A stretch of 64,000 nucleotides of DNA from Tubulanus polymorphus (GCF_964204645.1 NC_134032.1:684501-748500), one strand, 5' to 3'. Positions 35,001 to 48,700 are shown, counted from the stretch's first letter. Translations and numbers: made by a program. The notes: generated by a model not told the origin, from the sequence alone.

Positions 35001-38000
35001 AAACTGGATTCAGAGTCAAATTAAACCCACATAACTTTGGAACTGGATCCAGAGTCAAATTAAACCTACACAACTGTGGAACTGGATTCTAAGTCAAATT
35101 AAACCCACACAACTGTGGAACTGGATCCTAAGTCAAATTAACCTCACACAACTGTGGAACTGGGTTCGGAGTCAAATTAAACCCACTCAACTGTGGAACT
35201 GGGTTCAGAGTCAAATTAAACCCACACAACTGTGGAACTCTAAATAAGCACACAAGAATGTGTAACTATCATCCACAGTGAAATAGACGAGATGAAATGG
35301 ATAATTGTAAGCTGATTGATATATATTAACCTATGGCGTATAGATATCCACCGAATGCGACTGTCGCGATGAAAGACCGCGGCATTTTCATATCGCACTT
35401 GTTCGTCCAATCTTTCAGTATCGGGTCGTAGCACTCGACGTTGTGCAGATAAAGCGTGTCTTCGTTCTCGCCGGGCACGGCGCGTTCCCCGCCGATCGTG
35501 TACATCAGCCCGCGCAGCGTCGCGGCCCCGACCGCCGTACGAGGGTGCTTCATACTACCCTGAAATATATACATCACTCGACGTTACTTATCAATAATAA
35601 TAATAATAATATTAATAATAATAATAATAATGATAATAATAATAATAATAAGGCTAAAAATAATTGATACCTTGTTTCTCCGCTCTGCTGAGCTTAAATG
35701 TTGACCCGGCCGGCCGCCTATCTACCCTATACATTACTTTTTTTAAAATCGTGATCAATTTCACCATAACAGACCCGGCCGCTATAGAAATGAACTGTTT
35801 ATAAATTTTATAATGATTTTACAAAAATGACCCGGCCGCTGCGGAGAAACAAGGTATCATTTTTGTTTAGCCTATTAATGTCTCTTTATTTTGTACAAAA
35901 ACAAACTACTGGATTCAAAGTTACGTGAGGGCTACACGACTTAGCAGATGCAGTAATGGTTGATTAGGTCTTTTGTCTCATTTTACGAATATATCCAATT
36001 AATGAGAGCTGGATATCCGGAACAATGGTTTGGAATAGACCGTAGAAAAATTCGTCAATTTCCCTTCCCTTCGATTTCCAGGATTTCTTTTCTTTTAGAT
36101 TCCCAGAATTTTCCGAAACTCTGTTTCCCTGGATTTCTTTTCTTTTAGATTCCCAGAATTTTCCGAAACTCTATTTTCCTGGATTTCTTTTTTTAGATTC
36201 CCAGAATTTTCCGAAACTCTGTTTTGCTCGATTTCTTTTTTTAGATTCCCAGAATTTTCCGAAACTCTGTTTCCCTGGATTTCTTTTCTTTTAGATTCCC
36301 AGAATTTTCCAAAACTCTGTTTTCCTGGATTTCTTTTTTTAGATTCTCAGAATTTTCCGAAACTCTGTTTTCCTGGATTTCTTTTTTTAGATTCCCAGAA
36401 TTTTCCGAAACTCTGTTTTGCTCGATTTCTTTTTTTAGATTCCGAGAATTTTCCGAAACTCTGTTTTGCTCGATTTCTTTTTTTAGACTCCCAGAATTTT
36501 CCGAAACTCTGTTTCCCTGGATTTCTTTTCTTTTAGATTATCAGAATTTTTCAAAACTCTGTTTCCCTGGATTTATTTTTCTTAGATTCCCAGAATTTTC
36601 CGAAACTGTAGCCGGCGATTTGTGAAATAATAAACAAACCATCGGTATCCACTGGTCGCGGACTACGTCGTAACGCTCCATGCTGCTCAACTGACTAGCG
36701 ACACTAGTCCGTCCGCCGACCACGAATATGCACTGCGGCTGCGCGCGCGGGCGGATCGTCGCCAACGCGTTGTTGTCCGTTTTGACGCGCATCGCCATGG
36801 CGATCACGTTCTGGCACTTCGAACACGCGCGAACGAAGTCGGCGCGAACGACCCGCTCTTCAAGGTAGTCCCTGTCGAGGTGCGCGAGTTTCACGTGCGG
36901 CAGAACGCGGCAGACGTTCGGCGCGCGGCGCAACGGGTCCCAATCGATCCACGACATCGCCGCCTCGAATATCTGCTCCTCGCGCTCGACCTGGATCGAC
37001 TCGCTCTTCAGCAACTCGACGAGCCGCGACTCGGGCAGCTGAAAGAACTCGTCGGAACGCACGACGTCGGCGAAGTGACGTTCGACGTAGTGTCGGGCAG
37101 CAGTTTCTAGTTCGACGCACGAGTAAACATCGGCGAACGATTGAATACCTGGAAATAACGACGACGGAATTAAGAATAATAATAGATTAAAGAATAACGA
37201 TAGATAAAGAATAATAATAATGAAGATCAGACAAGCTGAAATGTTTAATCGCAATAATTTTCACCAAAAATTAGAGTATTTTGACATTAAATATAGTAGT
37301 TCAATCGAAAAGGAACGAGAAGTTTCTGATTCAATGTTTTGATATCTTTGGTTGAATAGTTTGAGCTCTTGTAATGAGTTGAAACTATTGCGGAATAGTA
37401 GAGATTTACCCAGCTATTCTATGCACAAGGCGCGAAAGCTGGTAATTTCTAATGAAATCAGACCTGTTTACTTATTTACCCGAGCAAAAAGTTTAGGAAC
37501 TGCTAGGTTCAGTTTCACGCAAAAATTTAACTAAATTTTGTGATTTTTATTGCTTATTGTTTACTTCATGTTTTCGATGACACTTAAACGTTTAGTGAAA
37601 CAGGAACCAGGGCCCAGTTTCACAAAAACAATTGAGGCCTAAAACAATTTAAGATAAACTGAATTAACTAAGAAATTAAGAGTTAAACCTTTTCGCAAAA
37701 CTGGGCCCTGGGTCCAGTTTCACAAAAATGATTAAGGCCTAAATCGATTTAAGATAAACTGAATTAATGAAGAAATTAAATCGATTTTAGAGTTAAACCT
37801 TTTCGTGAAACTGGGCCCTGGGCTCCGGTGGGAGTTTAGGTGCTGATCTAGAGGTCGGTCTCGGGGCCCGGCACCTCGACCTTCCTATTGAGGCTGCCTA
37901 TTCTTCGTCAAGATAGAGATCATTGAACTAAAACCTGCTGTAAATTTGACAATTTCCTCAATAATATCTAAAACCGATGACCGAACTGTGAGGCTTTTGA

Positions 38001-38571
38001 CAAAGCTGCTTTATCCGAAAAATGCCTTTTCCTCTGGGCTACCAATTTTACCAGATCTGCCCCTGGGGTTGGTTCGGGACCAATAGGGCTAAGACCTAAG
38101 ATGAACGAATCTCTTAGTCTTACCTAAGCAGTTGGAAGCCTCGATTTGTGCTTGCAGGAACTGGCAGCAAACGTTCCTCAATCCGGACATGTTCAGCAAA
38201 CTGGCGCCTTGCAGCAACGCCTGCACGTTGCCGGTCGTGATCTCGACGACGCCGCAGTAAATAAAATCCAAAATCAGCCGCATCGTCGGCGACTCGATGC
38301 CGCGTATCGAGACGAGACTCTTCTCCGTTTCGAGCATTCCGTTCGTAAACATCGCGCGTAAATACGGGCTGCAGCCGGCGAGCACGATTTTATGCGCATT
38401 GAACCGGACGCCATCGACGCACAGCGTGATGTCGCAGAGTTCCTCGCGTTCACGCAGTTCGCGCATCACGTGGAACGCATTGTGCGTGTGATTGTCTAGA
38501 CTGACCAGCCGCGTCTCTTTCATGTTCCAAACTCTCTCGCGCGCCCCCGCGTCGTCTAATGTAGCACCATC
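32009..38571 (-). CDS. BTB-BACK-Kelch protein (KLHL family)
   Basis: Exons in gene order are 38124-38571, 36640-37148, 35331-35559, 34759-34899, 33108-33300 and 32009-32231. All have GT-AG borders and compatible phases. From the ATG at 38523 they encode 564 residues, a usual KLHL length. Exon 1 is a BTB domain (ELCDITLCVDGVRFNAHKIV; CLGI at its end), exon 2 a BACK domain plus Kelch 1, and the rest Kelch 2-6 with paired glycines (YTIGG, YAIGG, YVAGG, FAIGG, YIMGG) and W-containing strands. KLHL proteins are substrate adaptors of CUL3 ubiquitin ligases. I cannot assign the exact KLHL orthologue. Frame stays open upstream of the ATG to an AG acceptor, so another 5' exon is likely. Confidence 0.93.
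33340..33460. mobile_element. Inverted-repeat element ending in CCCAGTTTCAC, left end decayed
   Basis: Inside a Kelch-gene intron, AAGTCTAAGCCCGAAACGG to TTTCGTGAAACTGGGCACT matches the intact element at 52,779-52,909, with the outer left bases missing. Confidence 0.6.
33469..34711. repeat. 109-bp minisatellite, about 11 copies, in a Kelch-gene intron
   Basis: The unit contains AATTGAAAATGAACTACAAA, GACATTTTATCAGCACACTT and TGTGTTCAGTGCTTCACCTG, and repeats every 109 bp with very few differences. Each unit produces an artificial 68-79 codon plus-strand ORF. The array is antisense to, and within the intron of, the Kelch gene. Confidence 0.95.
34940..35240. repeat. 39-bp satellite (CCAGTTCCACAG family), about 7.5 copies
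   Basis: AATTAAACCCACACAACTGT followed by GGAACTGGATCC recurs every 39 bp in the Kelch-gene intron 34,900-35,330. The same satellite in reverse orientation occurs at 49,886-50,289. Confidence 0.9.
35594..35652. repeat. AAT microsatellite
   Basis: AAT/GATAAT run next to a MITE. Confidence 0.9.
35666..35858. mobile_element. MITE of the GATACC family in a Kelch-gene intron
   Basis: 193 bp with both 18-bp terminal repeats. The inverted match extends outward (AGGCTAAAAATAATT on the left, ATTTTTGTTTAGCCT on the right), which suggests the true element starts at TAGGCTAAA. Confidence 0.88.
36075..36608. repeat. 46-50-bp minisatellite, about 11 copies, in a Kelch-gene intron
   Basis: GGATTTCTTTTCTTTTAGAT and CCCAGAATTTTCCGAAACTC repeat with 46- or 50-bp spacing. 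The last copy stops about 30 bp from the donor of the BACK exon at 36,640. Confidence 0.93.
37608..37822. mobile_element. Two adjacent inverted-repeat elements ending in CCCAGTTTCAC
   Basis: GGGCCCAGTTTCACAAAAA opens and TTTCGCAAAACTGGGCCC closes the first. The second runs from GGGTCCAGTTTCACAAAAA to TTTCGTGAAACTGGGCCC. Interiors are related (TTTAAGATAAACTGAATTAA). Located in a Kelch-gene intron. Confidence 0.75.
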
Positions 38572-38574
38572 CTT

Positions 38575-38870
38575 AAAAAAAAATAGGAATAATAATATCT
38601 TTTATCAAAAGGAAGGACTTAGAGTCAAAAAAGGAATAATAATATCTTTTATCAAAAGGAAGGACTTAGAGTCAAAAAAGGAATAATAATTTCATCAAAA
38701 GGAAGGACTTAAAGTCAAAAAAGGAATAATAATATCTTTTATCAAAAGGAAGGACTTAGAGTCAAAAAAGGAATAATAATATCTTTTATCAAAAGGAAGG
38801 ACTTAGAGTCAAAAAAGGAATAATAATATCTTTTATCAAAAGGAAGGACTTAGAGTCAAAAAAGAAGGAC
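38575..38870. repeat. 47-bp minisatellite, about six copies
   Basis: GGAATAATAATATCTTTTAT and AAAAGGAAGGACTTAGAGTC repeat every 47 bp. It sits directly at the acceptor of the BTB exon. Confidence 0.92.
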
Positions 38871-41800
38871 AAAGATGATGTTTGTGTAAACTTTTTCCAA
38901 AAGAATTTCTGACCCAGAAGGAAGGATTTTTTGACTGAGAAAGAAGTAATTCCCAGTAAAATGAGGACCCATAAGGAAGCATTTGAGCGATGCCTTCACC
39001 GAGACAAAGTGTTTTTCACTTCCAAACAAACTGTCGAATTCGCGACAAAATTGGGACCAAAAATACATAAAAATTGAATTCAGAAGGATTTTTTCAGGAA
39101 GCAAGGAAAGACTTATAGTCAAAAAGAAGGACAAAGACGATGTTAGCCCGGACTTTTTCCAAAAGAAGGACTCGGAAGGAACGCTGGAAACCTGGATAGA
39201 TTTCGAATCCCAAATCATCTTCTTTTTTGACTGTAAGGGTTCCTACCTGATGGCAGAGGGATTCAAACCTGATGGCATTGCTACTATACACTCAGCCACG
39301 GCACGAACCCCTGCCACTAGTAATAAATACCTTCTAGAGTCATATTTTACATATTTTTCCGGATATTTCGTTTAAAAAAATTTTGACTTCAAATACGTCA
39401 TCTCGGTTAGCAATAAAATTTCATTGAATTTGATTGATCGACGATCTCATCTCGGTAAATATAAAGTTATTTCTCTACAAAAATATCCGACAAAATATGT
39501 AAAATATGACTCCAGCAGGCATTTACTAATGATATGATTTCAAGTGTTAAAATCGATAAGGAATAAATGAATATGTTAGATTTCATGTCATCTCGGTAAA
39601 TTACGTCATCTCGGTGATAAGGATGACCGCAATAATCTACGTGTACGAGCATGCGTTCGAAAGATCTAGGGTCAGGATTTAGGTGAGGATATATGTAAAT
39701 AAACTTTCATCAAATCCCTGAGCGTACTACAATTACATGGATGACAAAAATGTACAATGAATTTGAGGGTCAAGAATCCCGCAATATTTTAGTCTTTTAT
39801 TCAAAAAAAAATTGATCATGTACAAGTTTGATCAGGAAATGCGCTTGATTGAAAATGAGAAACTTTTGCATTTGGATAAGATAACAGCACTGGTGGCCTA
39901 AAAAACTTAAAAATAAATACCCCCTCCTCTAGTCTAGTACCTAGCCGTCGTTCCACAAACAACTCGTTGTAGCCAGGTAGCCCGTTCGTTAACAACGACT
40001 GGTAGGTATTCAGACTACCCCTGGCTAGATCCTCTCCAGCACCCACCACCACTAGTAAATAAGCAAAAAAATTACGAAATTCCGACAGATTTTCGCAACT
40101 TAATGTCCATGAAATGTGTAGAACGAGAAGAGTCGCTATTTGAATCTAAAACTCACCACGGTAATTACCATCAAAATAAACAAACAAATAAATAAACAAT
40201 TTTACTTCCGGGTTATCAATAAATTCTTCGCTTATTGAATTTTGATTGGTGAGAACTAAAACGCGAAGGCGGATTTTGGTAGTGATCGCTATAACGCGGC
40301 GCAGGTATTCGAACTTATATAAAATGTGGGAATTAAAGTCTTTATTAAGAAAAACTTTCGTGAGATAAAGCATTAATTATCGTTGATGGAATTAGCAATC
40401 ATATCTTTCACCCGCTACTGAGTAAAAGTAGAGTGTGTCGGATTTCGACTGTCTAGTGCTGCCCCTAAAAATAACGATAGCGGGAAAAACGTGAACTAAC
40501 ATGATACTCGCGTGCCAGACGCTTAGTACTGGACAAACTATTTTACCGATTCGCGGGCTAGACTGGTTACCAGACTTAAAATATGCTAGACTGAATTACA
40601 TATTGAACCAGGCCCGTGTGTCGAGCTTTTTTTGCGGGGCAGCTCTATTTCAAGAAAAAGGGCACTTTTCTTAATAAGAAAGGGCAGATCTTGAATATGA
40701 AGTGCGGCGGGTACCTGGCCGAATCATTGACTCTCTCCACGACTGAATAAATCATTTGAGAATGCATTTACTTTTACAAAAAAGCATGAAAATTGTATCC
40801 AAACTTCGAAAAATCTCGGCCCAAATTTTTTGACACTGATGAAGGGCACGACTTAGGGGGTTCGTTCGCTTCCCCCTAGAAATAAACTAGAAGAGAAGTT
40901 TCATCTGCAGAGACAAACATTTACTGGTTTTATTTCATAGAAAATATTATGCAAAAAATGACCATTAGGTATTCACATATATATATATATTCAGATAATA
41001 TGTTAAAGATATATCGGAACAAGAGAATTTTCAAATAAACCCACAACAATAAATAGAAGACAAAAGTTAAAATATTCCCTAAAATCCTGGACCGAGTTCC
41101 ACAGTTCTGAGTTAAGATTTGACTCGAGAGTTAAGTGAAAAATGAACTAACTTTAACCCAGAGTTAACTCTAACTCACGACTGTGGAACTGGGTCATTAT
41201 AGATATCTAAACAACATGTACAGCAACCTGACTGATATTCTGATAGGGGGATCGCAGCAGTGTGGGGGAGGGGGTTAAAGGGGGATATGGGGGGACAAAA
41301 GCAGCAGGGCGGCAACAACAGCAGTAACCGAGAACGAATGATTATCAGTCAGTCAGTTGGGGACGGATGTTGAAATACTTTCAACACGATATTCTAATGC
41401 AGTTTGGAGTTTTTGCCTGCGTATACAAGGCACATATTAAGTACATTAGAAAGATCAAATACATGTACAGAGTAAAACCTTACTATACATGAACTACACT
41501 TAAACTTTCGACTCACTTGGCGGGACACACAAATTTCCTCGCGCCCATTTACACAAAAAGATTAAACTTGAAATTTTGCTGTAAGCCTACTATTTAGATT
41601 ACAGCATGTTTTCAGCGAGGATGCCAATTCAAACCTAACCGATCTAAGTTCTAATGTCTATTTATTAATGGATGAGACCTGTTTTTCTTGGATATTTTGC
41701 TTACTTTTTGGGGTACATACCTCATTTATGTCTTAACAGAATGCCAAAAGTCGCGGACAACAACTGAATATCCGATATATTTCCAGTTCTGTACCAATTA

Positions 41801-41900
41801 GATGGATTGGCAAAAAGACTCCTTAAGTCCAGTTGAATGAGAAAATCCTCCATTTTGTGAAATTTCTTGAATTTTTACATTGTCACCATGTATTAGTGGG
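38871..41900. other. Non-coding stretch between the Kelch gene and the membrane-protein gene
   Basis: No supported coding exon is visible. Decayed copies related to the 47-bp repeat continue to about 39,230. A TCTCGGTAA-type motif recurs at 39,400-39,620. G-rich runs lie near 41,270-41,310. A 5' exon of the Kelch gene may be here. Confidence 0.5.
41090..41195. mobile_element. Short inverted-repeat element ending in CCAGTTCCACAG-like sequence
   Basis: GACCGAGTTCCACAGTTCTG on the left and CGACTGTGGAACTGGGTC on the right are inverted. GAGTTAA motifs inside pair as well. About 106 bp, non-coding. Confidence 0.75.
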
Positions 41901-41909
41901 ATAAACATA

Positions 41910-42280
41910 CCCTTTCAGTGCGTCTACACCAAGGTGCGGTGTATAGATTAGTGATGGAATACATCGTGGTGCGATGTGTTGATGTTTATAGAAATTGATT
42001 TATATCTCTATTGAAAGATGGCAGCACCTGTCTCAAACATAGTGCAATACAGTCGAATTTGCTTAGTTCGGATCATTTAGGACCAACAAAGCTCATCCGG
42101 TTTACGGTAAATCCGCATTGGAAGTAATTTCTTTTATCATAAATGAACAAACGGGCTGCGAATATCGTCCGGATCAGATCCGGATAAAGCAGGTTTAACT
42201 GTATTAGTAATCAACAATACATCGCACTGCGGTGTAGACGAACTATAGCAGTGTGCCCGATATACATCGCATCGGGGTGA
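41910..42280. mobile_element. CCCTTTCAGTGC-type element, right end missing
   Basis: It starts with CCCTTTCAGTGCGTCTACAC and contains the family-specific GGTGCGGTGTAT, GAAAGATGGCAGCACCTG and GCGGTGTAGACG. I cannot find the closing inverted end. Confidence 0.55.
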
Positions 42281-42418
42281 AATTTTTGAAAATTCCGTAA
42301 AAGGTGAAATTTTTTTTCCAAGCACCAGATCTCATTTCTAGTGAGATGAACGAAGTCAGACTGTTTTTTTTACGCGTGGTTCCAATTATTCCGACATCGG
42401 ATTCGACAAGAATTTTCA

Positions 42419-42746
42419 TCACATTTCCGTCGTGATGTTTCGTCCGTAAAGATCGGTGGCGTGCGGCGCGTACGATACCGGTATGTCCCCCTGGTGACCG
42501 TTTAGTTCATTATTATCGGGCGACGAGTACGGAGGGGGCGCCACGTGGCAGTCGTCGTCGCCGTCGTCTTCGAACGCGGCGTTGGCGAAATTCGTTGCGT
42601 TGTTTTCGTCGTCGCGATTTTTTGGGGATTTACGTTTTTTGTGTTTTCGCTGGCGTCGTTCGTAGTCTTCGACGTGCTCGATAGGTGGCAGCGTTTTTCG
42701 TCCGAGCGAATCAGGATTGTCGTTCATTTGCAGTTCGGCGAAGTCG
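42419..42746 (-). CDS. Alternative last exon B of the membrane-protein gene
   Basis: It starts after a strong acceptor (poly-T then GCAG) in phase 2, matching the donor of the exon ending at 46852. It encodes 109 codons of cytoplasmic tail with a basic patch (RRQRKHKKRKS), an acidic run, and a PPPY motif (APPPYSSPDNNELNGH), which is a known type of WW-domain ligand. It is used only if last exon A is skipped. Confidence 0.78.
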
Positions 42747-45700
42747 CTGCAAAAAAAAAACAAGAGCAGAAATGAACATGAGTTGAACGCTCATCGATTA
42801 GGCAGGGGTAGAATTTGACAAAATCAAAATTCTCAATTTCGCTAAGCAAAATTATAACTAGTCAATGATGACCTTCTCATTGTCAATGTCAACCAATCAG
42901 TAAAATTATAATTCATTGTTTGAGTGGACTTTCTCTTTCTTAATAATATCCATTGAGACAGTAAAATTATGATTAGTTACTAATCACCATGTTCTCATTG
43001 TCAATGACTTCAACCATTCAGTAAAATTGTTATTAGTCACTGATGATGACCTTCTCATTGTCAATGACTTCAACCATTAAGTAAAATTTGAATTAGTTAC
43101 TGATGATGAACTTCTCAATGTCAATGACTTCAATGATTCAGTACAATTATAATTACATGTAGTTACAAATGGCGAACTTCTCATTCTCAATGACTCTAAT
43201 GGTAAAATTATGATTATTTGTTTATGTAGATTTTTCAAAGACTTCAACTATTCAGTAAAATTATAATTAGTTGCCAATGTCAACTTACTGATTCTCAATG
43301 ATTTCAATGGCAACTTTTGGTAAAATTCTTTACAAACAAACAAGTATAAGATTTGCAAATAAACATTGGAAATTCGATATAAATGACAAATTTGGTAAAT
43401 TCATTGATAGATTAATGAGCAGAAACAAAGATGCAATTGTGTCTTTATTTGGGAATGAATTTGTTTTTTAAGCTCAATCGTCAAAATATGCGCAGCGCCC
43501 CCTAGTGGACCAATCACTGAACTAAGATAGCAATATTTTTCAGCCTGTTTCGAAAAGAAGACATTTAGAATTAAAAGAACAAGATTTTTGAAAGTTACAA
43601 ATACCTTTAAAAATAAAGAAACAGTAGTCAGTTCCACGGTTGTGAGTTAGAATCAACTTAGCCAAAATTAGTTCATTTCAAAATGATTAATTTTTGGGGT
43701 AAAAAGAGTCCATTATCAATCATTTTCAATGAGTTACTTTTCAGTTAGGAAGAGTTCATCTTTAATGAGTTAATTTTAAGGTAAAATGAATTCATTTTCA
43801 ACGAGGTAAAAAGAATTCATTTTCAATGAGCTAATTCGGTTAAAAAGAGTTCATTTTTGATGAGTTCTTTTTCAGTTAAAAACAATTCATTTTCAACTAG
43901 TTAATTTTGAGTTTAAAAACGTTCATTTTTCAATGAGTTAATTTCGCGTTAAAAAGAATTCACTTCCAATAGAGTTAAAACTGTGGGAAACACAACTGCG
44001 GAACTGGATACAGGTTGTCGAGAATTAGAAAGACAAAATACACTGCACATAAACACATTCAGTGAAATATGGAAGTTAAACCACAAAATAACAATTCAAC
44101 ACAATAATGAAGCCTTGAACACCGTCCTCACCTACACACACACCAACTGTCTAGAGTTCAGTAGTAGCTGCCGATTTCCTGCGAAAATAAGAAACGTGTC
44201 AAAAACGTGAAAAAAAGAATCTAGTGAAAATGAGCGTTTATCGATATTTGATCATGCGCGTGTAGCTTTATTCGAGTGAAAAGGTGAAAAGAGAAAAAAG
44301 AAAACAGCGGTTAATTGTTAACGAAACTCCATTAGAGAATATTGAGCATTTTGATAGATAAAGTCAAACTAGCTTAAGTCGTCACATTACTGAAGTCATC
44401 TCTATTTTTGAGTCTCTTTATTCATTTCTAATTCAATTCACTAAGTCTAAGCTTAAGTCATCATTTGGATAAGTCATCACAGTTGATTTGAGTCGCAATT
44501 TGTATTTCTAATTCAATTTACTAAGTGTAAGTCATCATTTGGATAAGTCGTCACTTTACTGAAGTCATCTGCATTCATATTTCTATTCAATCAACTAAAT
44601 CTAAGTCGTCATTTAGATAAGTCATCAACACAATCACAACTATGACAACGACTTAAGCGAGTTTCTCCGTCATGCGACATGCATATATGAAAGATAAGTC
44701 AAAGTCATGAGTATGATAGATGGTCCAGGTCGTGAATCAGTTGCACAAAATATCATTGCAGTCGATTGCAGCAATCTTAGCCCTCATTCGCGACTTAACC
44801 CTTTCAGTGCCGAAAGACAACATCGATACACCCTATTGCGGTGTACTAGTTAAGTTAAACGCCAGTTTATACATCACACTGTGGTGTACACGTATTGAAA
44901 GGTTTAATCCTAAAACTCTTTCAGTGCTGACTAATTAATACCCTAAAGTGCTGGAGATAATTTGAAGATTTTTTTAAAATTCCACCCCAAAACGGTGTAT
45001 ATTGGGTTTACTGCTATATTTCATCTACACCACAGTGCGGTGTATCATTAGTTACTAATAATTCACTTAAGTTTGACAGGTGCTGCCATCTTTCATTAGA
45101 GATTAAAACTGATAACTTATAATGCCAATACACATCAATGCAGTGTACTAGTGAAGTTAGACACATTTTTACATCGCACTGCGGTGAAAAGTTTAATCCT
45201 AAAACCCTTCAGTGCGGGGTACAGATCAGTGATGGACCCAGCTAGTACACCATATCACAATGTATTGTCATAATTTCAATCGAAAGATGGCAGCAACTAC
45301 TGTCAAACGTAGTGAAATATTAGTAACTAATGATACATCGCACCGCCATGTAGACGCACTGAAAGGGTCGTTCCCGCCACAAGGTGTGGATTGTATTTGG
45401 TGCAACCCGTCGTGAAGATAGTTTAGTTTTCATACCCGGCGCCCGATTCCGAGTTCAAGTAATTATCAGCTTCTGTTTCGACGATGCCGTTCATATCTAA
45501 TCCGCCGTTATCCGTCGAGTAGTCGGGCGGCGGCGGCGAGTCGGTCCGTTCCGCTCCGTCTGCCGTACCGACCACAACTATGCCGACGCCATCTACCGCG
45601 TCGACTTCAACGCCGTCTATACCGTTCGGTTGGTTCGTAGCGCCGGTCTCGTCGGGCTTATCGTCGGCGGTGAGCGCCATCTTATTGAACGACTCGCGAC

Positions 45701-48700
45701 TCGAAGAATTCCAACGACTAATTTTTCGAAAAAATAAATCGGTGATTTTTAATAAATCAAGTATACGTACGTAATGTTGAAAACTGGTGGAGGAGGGCGG
45801 CTCCAGTTCCGCAGAACTGGATCCACGGTTTAATAAATCTAAGCAATTCGGTGAACAAATCAAGACACAGTTTTTTAAGCGACATCGAAAACTATTGTTC
45901 TACATCATTCCACATCTACAGTAGAAACCACTTAGGCCAAAACAAATGAATACCTCGTTTCTCGTAATCGGTCGGTTCATTTTTGAAAACTGCTATAAAA
46001 TTCGCAATCAGTTTGTTTCTATAGCTGCCGGGTCTGTTATTGTTAGCTTGATCATAATTTCATAAAAAGTAATGTACAGGGTAAATAGGCGACTGGTCGG
46101 GGCAACTCAGCAGAGATGAGAAACAAGGTTTCAATTTTTTCTAGCCTAAGATCGGATCATTTTGGGAACAATGAAATTCGTCTGGTTTATCAGAAATCCG
46201 AAATAAACATCATCTCTTTCATATGTTTATGTATAGATGCATAATTATGAGTTAGAGTTAACTGTGAACTCAGGCACCAGTTCCACAGTTGTGTGTTCGA
46301 GTTAACTGTGAATTCAGGCTCCAGTTCCACAGTTGACAACTTAGGAGTTAACTGTGAATTCAGGCTCCAGTTCCACAGTTGACAACTTAGGAGTTAACTG
46401 TGAATTCAGGCTCCAGTTCCACAGTTGACAACTTAGGAGTTAACTGTGAATTCAGGCTCCAGTTCCACAGTTGACAACTTAGGAGTTAACTGTGAATTCA
46501 GGCTCCAGTTCCACAGTTGACAACTTAGGAGTTAACTGTGAATTCAGGCTCCAGTTCCACAGTTGACAACTTAAGAGTTAACTCTGAACTCAGGATCCAG
46601 TTCCACAGTTGTGTGTTAGAGTTAACTCTGAACTCAGGATCCAGTAGAAATCAGTTCATTTTCAATGAGTCAAATCCTAACTCAAAATTGCCGAATTGGA
46701 CCCGTTCTTTTTTCTGTATTCGGAATCCTGATAAACCTGATCTGAATTAGCGATTAACAAAGCCATGCATTAAAAAAATTGCGATGAAAAATTCGGCAAA
46801 CATTATTCATGCCTTCGGAAATTCGCTAGTTCTCCCCAAAAAAAAACTTACGCAGGTTTATCGGTCTCGTTTTCTAGGATATGATTAGGAGTCTCCTCGG
46901 GAGACGGTCCGACCTTCGTCTTGTTGTTCTTCGCCTGTGTTTCCAATTTGCGATCGTGTTGTTTTTGGATTCGTTGCTGGCGTTTTTCTTCCTTTTCTTT
47001 GCGTTTGCTGCAAACGGAAAATGAGAATTAGGTTTAAACATCAAAATGTGCCGTATTCCTGAAGTGTTTCATCAATGGTTATAATGAGGACAACATCAGT
47101 ATTCCTGAAGATGACTATTAGGATATAGTGGAAACGTTGAATAAACTACACTAGCTCAAGGAAACATTTCAGACTCTTTTTATTCTTAGTGTGCAGGGAT
47201 TTTATATTATCTTTACAACACGGACTCAGAGTGTTTCATCAATGGTTATAATGAGGACAACATGAGTATTCCTGAAGATGACTATTAGGATATAGTCGAA
47301 ACGTTGAAATAAACTACTATCTCGAAGTTTCATTTTCGGACTTTTTATTATCATTGTGGGATTCTCTCCTCATCGCGTCAACACGGATATTGTGTTCTAC
47401 CTATCGTGACCTGTTAGTAAAATCGCTTGTTAGGGGTTCAGCAACGGTCTGGTTCTCTTTGACAAATGCTATAAACACAACACGAGGAACTGCAGTCGCT
47501 CAATAGTTGGCTAAATAGTTGACCGGTTCGACAAACCCTTTCAGTGCTTCTACACCACAGTGCGGTGTATCGATCAGTGATGGAATTTGCTAGTACATCG
47601 CACTGTGGTGTATTGATGTTACCAGTAATTAGTTTTTATCTCTTTTGAAAGATGGCAGCACCTATCAAACACAGTGAAATATTAGTAAATAATGATTAAC
47701 GATACACCGGACTGTGGTGTAGATGCACTTTGGCGGTTTGTCTGTTATACACCGCACTGGGGTGGAATTTCTAAAGATTTTCCAATAATCTCCAGCACTT
47801 TCGTGTATCAATTAGTCAGCACTGAAAGGGGTCAAATAATCACTTATCAACCTGTTTACTTAAACCGACTTTTGAGCAACAGCAGCCTCTCATTTCTTCC
47901 GGGTAAACACATTGAATCAATGACAGTGACTTTGTTTCTTACTGATAAAATGACGTGAACTACTGAACAGCGTGAAGATCCATTTCGGTGACAATTTACT
48001 AAAGCAACTCGACTCGACTTAAACGCGTAACTGCTGAAGACAAATATAGTAACACGCGCCACAGAGCTGACAAAACTATGACAGTGTCCCTACGGATTGG
48101 TCTTTCCAGAATATAAGGAGTTTTAAAGGAGAACATTTCAAATTTTGAGGAAGCGTCTGCATCCCAATTACTGTAGACTCCTCCTAAATCGGTACTGTTT
48201 ATCTCAGTAAACCATTGATTCAGTGGTTTTGTAAGAAAATTGTCATCCTCTACACCAACTAAAATAGGTTTCTAATTCGGTAACCGCCTAATTGGGTAAA
48301 CATAATTTCCTGGTCCAAACTGGAACCGATTTAGTTGTTGTTTAATGTACAACTTCAAACTAGACAAAAACTTTCTAATCGCTTATTTCTCAAATTTGAA
48401 GGAATTCTTTCTTCGAAAAGGAGTTTCTGACATTTTGCTCAAATCAAAGGAGCTTCAAGCGCGTTTAAAAAGAACTGTCCGTTTTGAAGTAGTTTTTGAA
48501 GGATTTAAGGAGTCGTAGGGAGACCCGTAGTTACTGTCAGCCGCGCGCAGCGAGTTACCTCATTGTGACCTCCACGTGAACGAACAAATTGTGAAAGACA
48601 AAAAAGATGCAGTGACTCGACACAAGGTGGCAGCACCGTGCGTATTTACCGTTCCAATTTCAGCCTGCGTCTGCGTTTTTTTAATTCGTCTTTCTCAGTC

